NCBI RefSeq assembly: GCF_002218065.1
Contig: NZ_BDUB01000001.1
Coordinates: 4,931,118 to 4,995,117, forward strand
Origin: Nodularia sp. NIES-3585
GTDB taxonomy: Bacteria > Cyanobacteriota > Cyanobacteriia > Cyanobacteriales > Nostocaceae
Direction: 5' to 3'
DNA: 64,000 nucleotides
This document shows, piece by piece, positions 24,942 through 32,600 of the stretch. How positions within the stretch are numbered: position 1 is the stretch's first letter; each line of letters begins with the position of its first letter. The notes under the pieces were generated by a model. The model was not told the origin of the DNA. It searched no databases and was given only the letters and a program-made list of their open reading frames with translations. The position numbers were made by a program, and so were the translations under genes.

Positions 24942-27089
24942 TCAAAAAGCTTGGCGTGCCTCCAAATGGTCTAGAATATCCGAACGCTTCAGCCAAGCTG
25001 GACGCAACTGTTGATTAGCAAACATCTGCAACTGGTCACCAACATGGCGTGATCCCGGCTGAGTAGCATTGCCATAACTATTAAGTACCATAGCCCGCAC
25101 TGGCTGAGAAAATTCCACAGCTGCCACAAAGGAATCTCCACCAACTGACTTAAAGGTTCCATTTGACTGTGGTCTAAACCAGAGAGTCGGGAAAATGCCC
25201 AAAGGATCTGAGCCACCATTGGCGGGTAAATTTATATCACCATAATCTATCTGAAAAACCTCTCCCCATGCGACATCTAACTTGCCATAGGTTTCCTGTA
25301 CCCCAGATGCAGCAGCTTCTAATTTGGCAACTGCTGCTTGAGGATCGGCTAAACCATCAGGTGTGGTGCGCGGTTTGTGTTCACTCCAAGGTGTACTAAA
25401 TGCCTTCTCTAAATCAATTTGTTTTACCCAAGTAGCAAATAGGACTGCACCTTTACTGTTAGCATTTGCTTTCATATCCCAAGCACTTAACACATTAGCT
25501 GCATCTTTTGCTAACTCACTCCCTTGTTTCCGGGCTGCGAGAATTAAATCATCCAAGATGCGGTCTGCCAGTTCCATACGGGTTGAGTGCTTGTATGCCA
25601 CCATTTCATCAAAAGTAATTTTTTCATCCTCAAACAACATTCTGGCAGAACGCTGCGCCCGGAAATCCATAAACTTTGGTGCCATGTAAGGCGGGTATTT
25701 ATCTGCGTTGATAGCTGTGGGGAATGTGGTTGTCCAAGGTGGGTCATTAGCATTTTGTAACCAACCACTTTTGGGATCAACGATGCGCGGTAAGTCTTGA
25801 TAAGGATGATTTTTTGTCCATAGGGTATCAGAGGTATTACCTGGAATAATACCTTGCCAGTATTGAAAATCACCTTGTTTTCTGATGGGAACTTGACCGT
25901 TAAACAGGTGCATAATGTGTCCATCTTTGTCTGCATAGATGACCGTAAACATGGGCAATTGCAAACGTTTCAGTGCAGATTCAAACTGTGCAAGGTTTTT
26001 CGCCCGTGCCATATCCCACCACTGTGCAAGTACCTGCGGCTCGTCCAGACCAACTACCCGCAACGCTACAGCTTCATTACTTGTTTCGGATATGATCGGC
26101 CCGTGAACAGAATGTTTGACAACTAAGGGTTCTGTTTTAAAAGTGCCGTCTGGTTGTTTGACTTTTAATGACAGGTTTGTGGTTTCAAAAGATTTAACTT
26201 GGCCATCAAAGCGATAACCATTGTCAACTAACTCAAGTTTGTAAGCATCCCAGCCGTCGTGAGTGTTAACAGTATGAGTCCAGCCTAAATGATCATTGAA
26301 GGCGATCGCTAAAACTGGAATCCCCACAAGTGTTGCTCCATAAGCATTAAAACCTGGAGCCGTCATTTGCGCTTCATACCACAGGAATAAATCAGACCAA
26401 GGTAAGTGGGGATTTGCTAGCAGCATAGCATGACCATTTTCTGAGCGTGATGGTGCGATCGCCCAACCATTAGACCCGGCTTTTGATTCCTGCTGGCTAA
26501 TACCTGCAACTGATCCTGGGTTAACCACAAAAGTAAAATGCAAAACTCGATGTAAATGAGCCAGCACATCTTCGGCTTTAACTGGTAATACCACCGCTAC
26601 TTCATCATCAATCAATTCACTATGCTCCTGAGCATAAGCGTTGATTCCCGCAGCAAAAGCATCAAGATAATTACGAAAAGCTGGACTTTGTAATTTGTAC
26701 CAAGAACGCGCGCGTTCCGGGACTCCCATAGTCTGTACCCAACGGTCTGACTCTAAATATTCTTCTCCCCAGTATTGGGCAGCCTGTCCTCGTGCTTGAC
26801 CATAAAGACGCAAAAGCAGGTCACCGTGACTTTGCATTTGCGCCCAACCGAATGCTTGGAATGCACTTTGAGTATCTTTACCATAGATATGGGGAACGCC
26901 ATAAGTATCCCAAAGTATTTCAGTTGATCCTGCTGATATCACGCCACCATAGCTTGCCATAACTATAGCCAAGGTAAAACTAATAATCAGTGGTAAAAAT
27001 CGGAATTGTCTTCTTTTAAAAACGCTCAAGAAATCAGCCATATTCAAATTAGGAATTGATAATCTAGCTGCACACTTTAAAAACATCAC
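24942..27089 (-). CDS. Penicillin acylase-family N-terminal-nucleophile hydrolase
   Basis: 715 residues. Ntn hydrolases of this family cleave amide bonds (penicillins, acyl-homoserine lactones, N-acyl groups of siderophore precursors as PvdQ does). Seen: an N-terminal hydrophobic segment at about 30-48 (FLPLIISFTLAIVMAS) for export, the alpha chain (WDTYGVPHIYGKDTQSAFQAFGWAQMQ), and the autocleavage site AGSNGW with nucleophile Ser about 206, opening the beta chain. HTVNTHDGWDAYKL and PTLWFRPQSNG…GGDSFVAAVEFS follow. Start GTG 27089 or ATG 27086 (AAGG just upstream); ATG 27041 is also possible. Last gene of the NRPS locus, 24 bases after the thioesterase gene, so probably a maturation or deacylation step in the periplasm; it may instead act on quorum signals. 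Confidence 0.9.
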   Translation of the reverse strand: MMFLKCAARLSIPNLNMADFLSVFKRRQFRFLPLIISFTLAIVMASYGGVISAGSTEILWDTYGVPHIYGKDTQSAFQAFGWAQMQSHGDLLLRLYGQARGQAAQYWGEEYLESDRWVQTMGVPERARSWYKLQSPAFRNYLDAFAAGINAYAQEHSELIDDEVAVVLPVKAEDVLAHLHRVLHFTFVVNPGSVAGISQQESKAGSNGWAIAPSRSENGHAMLLANPHLPWSDLFLWYEAQMTAPGFNAYGATLVGIPVLAIAFNDHLGWTHTVNTHDGWDAYKLELVDNGYRFDGQVKSFETTNLSLKVKQPDGTFKTEPLVVKHSVHGPIISETSNEAVALRVVGLDEPQVLAQWWDMARAKNLAQFESALKRLQLPMFTVIYADKDGHIMHLFNGQVPIRKQGDFQYWQGIIPGNTSDTLWTKNHPYQDLPRIVDPKSGWLQNANDPPWTTTFPTAINADKYPPYMAPKFMDFRAQRSARMLFEDEKITFDEMVAYKHSTRMELADRILDDLILAARKQGSELAKDAANVLSAWDMKANANSKGAVLFATWVKQIDLEKAFSTPWSEHKPRTTPDGLADPQAAVAKLEAAASGVQETYGKLDVAWGEVFQIDYGDINLPANGGSDPLGIFPTLWFRPQSNGTFKSVGGDSFVAAVEFSQPVRAMVLNSYGNATQPGSRHVGDQLQMFANQQLRPAWLKRSDILDHLEARQAF

Positions 27090-27113
27090 CTTGTTAGCTC
27101 AAGGTTAAAGAGA

Positions 27114-27887
27114 TTAACCACTAATTTCACTGGTAATATAGTTCAGTTTTTGAGAGAGAGACTGTAGCAGAGATGATTGTGCTGAATGGAGAAAGAAATG
27201 GTCGCCCGGAAACATTTGTTGACAAAAAGTAGAATGTGTTTGCTCTTGCCAACCTTGGAGTTGATCAACACTGACTTTTGAATCTTGTAAACCACCAAAG
27301 GTAGTTATGGGAATATTCAAAGTGGGTTCAGGAGTATAAACATAAGTTTCCAGGACGGCAAAATCTGCCCGCAGCATAGGGATAAGTAACTCCATTAGTT
27401 CAGCATTTTCTAGTACTGCTTTAGGAGTACCATTCAGGCGGCCCAGTTCTTCTATAAATTCAGCTTCTGGAAGAGCATGAATAGGTGGATCTAAATCGGG
27501 AATTTGGGGAGCGCGACGACCAGATATAAATAAGTGAACTGGGCTGATGCCATATTCTCTGCGTAATAGACGGATAAGCTCAAAGCTCACCAGCGCACCC
27601 ATGCTGTGACCAAAAAAAGCGAACGGTTTTTTTAAATTTGGAAGCAATGCGGGAGCTAAACCCTTAATCAACGGTTCTAGGCGTGAAAAAGGAGCTAACT
27701 TTATTTGCATTCCCCTCCCAGGAAGTTCAATAGGAAAAATTTCCACAGTTGTAGGTAAACTTTTCAACCACGGGCGAAACATCAGAGAACTGCCCCCTGC
27801 GTAGGGAAAGCAAAATAAACGCAGGGAAGCATGAGGATTAGGATAGAGGCAAGTAACACTAGAGTGTAATACTTGTATGGGTTGCAT
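27114..27887 (-). CDS. Type II thioesterase
   Basis: 257-residue alpha/beta hydrolase that frees mis-primed or stalled acyl groups from carrier-protein arms of NRPS/PKS lines. Seen: LFCFPYAGGSSLMFRPW near the N-terminus, the nucleophile elbow GHSMGA with Ser95, a middle LNGTPKAVLEN lid segment, and the catalytic His in FPGDHFFLHS (about 229). Stand-alone and typical in size, unlike a chain-releasing type I domain; release here is by the reductase domain of the 29644-35475 gene. It lies 24 bases upstream of the acylase gene and 123 bases downstream of mbtH. Confidence 0.93.
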   Translation of the reverse strand: MQPIQVLHSSVTCLYPNPHASLRLFCFPYAGGSSLMFRPWLKSLPTTVEIFPIELPGRGMQIKLAPFSRLEPLIKGLAPALLPNLKKPFAFFGHSMGALVSFELIRLLRREYGISPVHLFISGRRAPQIPDLDPPIHALPEAEFIEELGRLNGTPKAVLENAELMELLIPMLRADFAVLETYVYTPEPTLNIPITTFGGLQDSKVSVDQLQGWQEQTHSTFCQQMFPGDHFFLHSAQSSLLQSLSQKLNYITSEISG

Positions 27888-28010
27888 AATCTAACTTTGC
27901 ACACTTCATAACTTTTCTCGGCATTCCTAAATTCGAGGATGAAATTTCAAGATTTATTCTTTTAATCTAGCCATAGCGAAATTTTGACAGTCAGGGGAGT
28001 GTCAATTGCG

Positions 28011-28238
28011 TTATGCCTGAGTAAGATCAGCTTCTGCCATTTTTTTTCGGAGGCTAAGTGGTCTCATGTCAGTCCAGACATCTTTTATATAGTCCAGACA
28101 CTCTTGCTTCAGTCCGCTTTTACCAACATCCTGCCAACCAAGAGGATTTTCACGCTCAGATGGCCAAATTGAATATTGTTCTTCATGATTAACTACAACT
28201 TTGTAAATTGTGGTGTCTTCTTTGTCTTCTTGATACAT
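28011..28238 (-). CDS. mbtH: MbtH-like NRPS accessory protein
   Basis: 75 residues. MbtH-like proteins bind A domains and are often needed for their folding and activity. Seen: the family core [20 protein letters not shown], and the C-terminal [10 protein letters not shown] with the two conserved tryptophans. Start ATG 28238. It lies between the aldo/keto reductase and thioesterase genes on the same strand; about 105-125-base gaps flank it. Which of the A domains in the locus depend on it cannot be told from sequence. Confidence 0.95.
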   Translation of the reverse strand: MYQEDKEDTTIYKVVVNHEEQYSIWPSERENPLGWQDVGKSGLKQECLDYIKDVWTDMRPLSLRKKMAEADLTQA

Positions 28239-28346
28239 AATGCCTCTGGATATTTAACTAGTTAAGCTTTGTACCCCAATAATAACTGGGATCAATATAA
28301 TTATTGTTAATTATTGGTAATTTAACCCTGATATCACATTTTCGCG

Positions 28347-29534
28347 TTACTCCCACCGAAACAGTTTAGGTAAGTCAAAACTCCAACTCTGGGTATCTAC
28401 CTGCATACTATTCAATACTTGAATAATTGAATAAGTAAGTTCTTGGAATAGCTCTCTTTGAAGCGGTATAACAGTGCTAAGGGCTAAATTCTCTTCTATA
28501 TGTTGTATGGTCTTCATCCCCACTAGCGCCGTGAGGAGCATGGGAGCGCTTCGCGTGTACTGGAGTGCGCGCTGGCAGTCGGTGGAGAGTTCATGACCAA
28601 AGGACAAAGCAATAGTTTGCGGAATCTGTCCTACAACCTGCGCCTGAAAGATCGAATTGCTCGCTATGGGATGAATGCCTAAATGATAGGCAGCTTCCAA
28701 GACTGGAACTTCTTTACCTTCAATCTTTTGAGTTGGTGTTAGTAGTGCTTCTGGCATAGCCATATTCAATGGTAACTGGATAAACCGGAATCGGTCTTCC
28801 CTGTTTTTAGCCACCTCCCTAGCAATTGATTTCAGCCGTACCAAATCTAAATGATCGCGAGAAGTAGGAGATACACGGAAGCCTTCCCATGTTGCTAGAC
28901 CATAGGCGGCAATTTTTCCATTATTTACTGCATTTTCCATTACCTCGAAAGCTGCTCGTATTTGTTCGTAGAAGATATCTGGTGCTATTTCGGTCAGATT
29001 TCTTTCTGGATTATGGATGTAGTAAACGTCGATTGTTTCAAGTCCGAGGTTTGTCAGGCTGCGGTTGATCTGATCGAGAAGGTATTCTGGGTGTATGCAA
29101 TAACGCGTCCCGATGAGGTCTGTTATTTTGATACTAGAGTTGCTTTTCTCAACGTAGTTTTGATAAAACCAATCTGTTGCATTTGTCCCTGAATATGGAA
29201 GAATACCACCTTTCGTACAGATGATTAATTCATCCCTTGACGCTTCTCCCAGTTCCAGAAGACGCTGTATACCTTTTCCGACACTGCTTTCTCCTTGCTC
29301 GCAGCGATAGCTGATTGCGGAGTCAATTAGGTTGACCCCACGCCGCACTGATTCAATGACAGCTTGGGCGACAAGGGCATTAGTTTGTTCATCAGCATCA
29401 CCAATCAGGGAACCAATTCCAATAGAACTAGCAATAAATTCACCAGTTTCTCGGAAGAAAGTTGGCGAACAGTTTTTTTGTCTTTCCTTGTAACGCCGTG
29501 TTCCCTCTGGGGTAGCCTTGCCTGGAATTGCCAT
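28347..29534 (-). CDS. Aldo/keto reductase
   Basis: 395 residues from ATG 29534; an in-frame TTG at 29555 extends it by 7. NADPH-dependent TIM-barrel carbonyl reductase. The tetrad appears complete: Asp and Tyr in LIDSAISYR, Lys in IICTKGG, His in VYYIHNPE. It is longer than typical AKRs because of an N-terminal extension (ATPEGTRRYKERQKNC) and inserts such as ILPYSGTNATDWFYQNYVEK. It starts about 110 bases after the stop of the NRPS gene with a terminal reductase, so it may reduce the released peptide aldehyde to an alcohol or act on another carbonyl of the product (inference). Cofactor choice was not resolved. Confidence 0.9.
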   Translation of the reverse strand: MAIPGKATPEGTRRYKERQKNCSPTFFRETGEFIASSIGIGSLIGDADEQTNALVAQAVIESVRRGVNLIDSAISYRCEQGESSVGKGIQRLLELGEASRDELIICTKGGILPYSGTNATDWFYQNYVEKSNSSIKITDLIGTRYCIHPEYLLDQINRSLTNLGLETIDVYYIHNPERNLTEIAPDIFYEQIRAAFEVMENAVNNGKIAAYGLATWEGFRVSPTSRDHLDLVRLKSIAREVAKNREDRFRFIQLPLNMAMPEALLTPTQKIEGKEVPVLEAAYHLGIHPIASNSIFQAQVVGQIPQTIALSFGHELSTDCQRALQYTRSAPMLLTALVGMKTIQHIEENLALSTVIPLQRELFQELTYSIIQVLNSMQVDTQSWSFDLPKLFRWE

Positions 29535-29643
29535 TATTGTATCTCTCTCTCCCAAATTTGCGTTTTTATACTGGTCTAGCTAGCAGCAATCCTAATTAAT
29601 TTTTGAAATCTTATCTAGCAAAAAAACTGGGCATTTTCTGCAC

Positions 29644-32600
29644 TTAAATAGATAAATCTTTAAGCTGTGGAGCATTCATAAAGCCACTTTGAATAAGATA
29701 AGAAAAGTAAGTTATAAGTAACTCAGCATCAGCAGGTGGACAGATAATTGAGCTACCGGCAAGTCCATCTTTTGTATTTTGGCAATCTAATTTTAATGAT
29801 GGTGAATCCAAATCTTCTGCTAATTCTTCTTTCTCGTTACCGCCTTCACTGCTAGCGAAAAAAGGGATGAGTGGATACAATGGATTATCTAAGGAACACT
29901 CAGCAGCATTGAGTAGCTCTGTTTGCCATTGTTTGTTGGACATTAGCTGGAGTGGGTAACCAAACTCACGGATAAAATTAAACATTTGGAACGAGCGACT
30001 AGGGTTAGGATTAGACAAGTGAAATATTTGATTGAGTGATTTTTCCTGCTTTGATATATGAACGATCGCTTGGCTTACATAATCCACGGGAGTCATGTCT
30101 ACTATAGTGTCTACATCTGGCACAGATCCAAGTTGGATAAAGCCTTTAATCATTCTGTATAAACGGTCATTAGTGTTACAAACACCAGTTTTGCTATGCC
30201 CTGATATCCGTCCCAATCTGTAAATACTGACCGGAATTCCTCGTTTATATGCAGTAGCTACTAATTTTTCAGCCACCCATTTTGTTTGAGGATAGCCACC
30301 AAATGGTGCTTGATTATGATTAAATTTGTGAAGTTCCGAAATCTGCTTAACTTCACCATGACTTTCTGAGGTTAAAACGCTCAGAGTCGAAATGTAATGC
30401 ACAGGTTTGACTTTGATTTGACAGGCTAATCTCAAAATTTCCTGCGTTCCCAGAACATTAGCTGCCTTCAAAGTAGAGTAAGGATAAACAAGATTAATAG
30501 AAGCAGCATTGTGATAAATTACATCAATTTTACTCGCCATTACTTGAAATTGCTGATGGGAAAGACCGAGTAATGGCTGAGATAAATCACCTGCAACTGG
30601 GATGATGCGATTGCTTTGAGTTTCATCCCAAACTTTATATGATTCTAAATGACTTTGGAGCTTCTTCTTCCCTAATTCTACGTCAGCAGAACGTACTAGG
30701 CAATAAATATCAGCAGAAGTCTGTTGCAGAAGTTCATAAAGTAAAAAAGCTCCTACAAAACCTGTTGCTCCAGTTAAGAAAATATGAGATGGTTCTGCTG
30801 TATGTTCAAAAGATGTCTGTGGATAAATTGTCGGGTCTAGTACAGCTTCGGCGTTTAAAAATGCCAGATTACGATAAACTTCTACTGTCTCCTTGGGACT
30901 TAGCTTTGCTTCTGGTAAGTCCCAAGATTTGTCATCTGTGAAAGTTTCACAATCGGTAATTAGCTCACGTAGTGCGGCGATATAACCTTGTGCCAAACTT
31001 TCTATAGTCGCTTGGTGATGAATTGCTTTACTATATGTCCAATTTAATTGCAATTGACCATCAGCAACAATGCCGTTGATATCTAGTAAATAACTGCGGT
31101 TTCCTCTGAGGCTGCGGCCTGGTTCAGTAGACTCTGAGGCTGGTGCAAACATAGATGATTCAAATATTTGGTCAGTTTGACCCAAGTAATTAAATCTGAC
31201 ATCGGCTTTGAGTTGATGCAGTCGTGACTCACCCTTGAGATAGCGCAGCACGCCATAGCCAATACCTCGATTGGGAATCCTGCGTAGCTGCTCTTTTACT
31301 GCTTGCACTGCTTCCCCAACAGCATTAGTTTTACTGACATCTAAGACTACAGGGAAAATGGTAGTAAACCAGCCTACAGTACGCAACAAGTCTACATCTT
31401 CAAAGATTTCTTCTCGCCCATGTCCTTCTAGGTCAACTAGCAACCTTGCGTTTGTCCAGGGTTTAAAGGCTTGTACCAGCGCTGTGAGTAACACATCATT
31501 AATCTGGGTTTGATAAATTTTCGGGACTTTCTGGAGCAAAACTTGGGTTTCTTCCTGACTGAGGGCTACCGATATAGTGTGTGCCTGAGCTACTGTGTTG
31601 TCGCCTTCAGGAAAATCTACCGGAATTTGGGCAATTTGTTCAGGAGCAATGCCTTGGGCGATCGCAGCGATCGCTAACCAGTATTCTAGTTCTTGTTCTA
31701 ATGCTGTAGACTGGGCGTATTCCTGCAATTTTTCAGCCCAATGTTTGAAGGAAGTAGTTTTGGGTGGTAGTTTTATTGACTTACCTTGACTAATTTGTTG
31801 GTAAGCAGTTTGCAGGTCAGACAACAAAATTCGCCACGAAACTCCATCAACGGCTAAGTGGTGGATAATTACTAGCAGTCGGCTGGGCTGAGTATCTCCC
31901 AAGTTAAAAAAAGCCACCTGCATCAGCGAACCTGAGCTTAAGTTGAGGCTGGTTTGTAGTTTATTCGCTGTAGCTGATATTGCCGCCGCTTGTTCTGTTT
32001 CTAACACCCCTGACAAATCTATTACCGTAAATGGCACTACTTCATTCAGGTTAGCGTTAACCTGCTGCCAAGTTGATTCTTGGCGAACAAAACTTAGGCG
32101 GAGCGCATCGTGATATGCCAACAAATGCTTAACTACCTGTTCTAAAAGTGCAGGGTCGAGAGATTGGTGAACTTCTAGCAGGATTGATTGGTTCCAGTGG
32201 TGAGAATCGAGAAGATTTTGTTCAAAGAACCAGTGCTGAATCGGTGTAAGTGGTACTTCACCTGTAACTAGCCCCTGTTCAGCTGGAATAATTCGGTTTT
32301 TGACAGCTACTGCGGCTAACTCGGCAATTGTCTGGTGTTCAAACAGATGCTTGGGAGTAATCTGTAAACCAGCTTGGTTAGCTTTGGCAATAATCTGCAT
32401 ACTGAGGATGGAATCTCCACCCAACTCAAAGAAATTATCGTGAATTCCTACCTGTTCAAGTCTGAGAATTTTTGCCCAAATCTGTGCCAACACTTTTTCA
32501 ACAGCAGTGCTGGGAGCTACAAAAGTTCCTTCTAAATCCGAGCGAGTCATGTCGGGTGCTGGCAGTGCCTGACGGTCTAACTTACCGTTGGGTAATAACG

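Noticed and set aside
25363-26126. Plus-strand frames inside the acylase gene
   Set aside because: Antisense shadows of a well-supported Ntn hydrolase.
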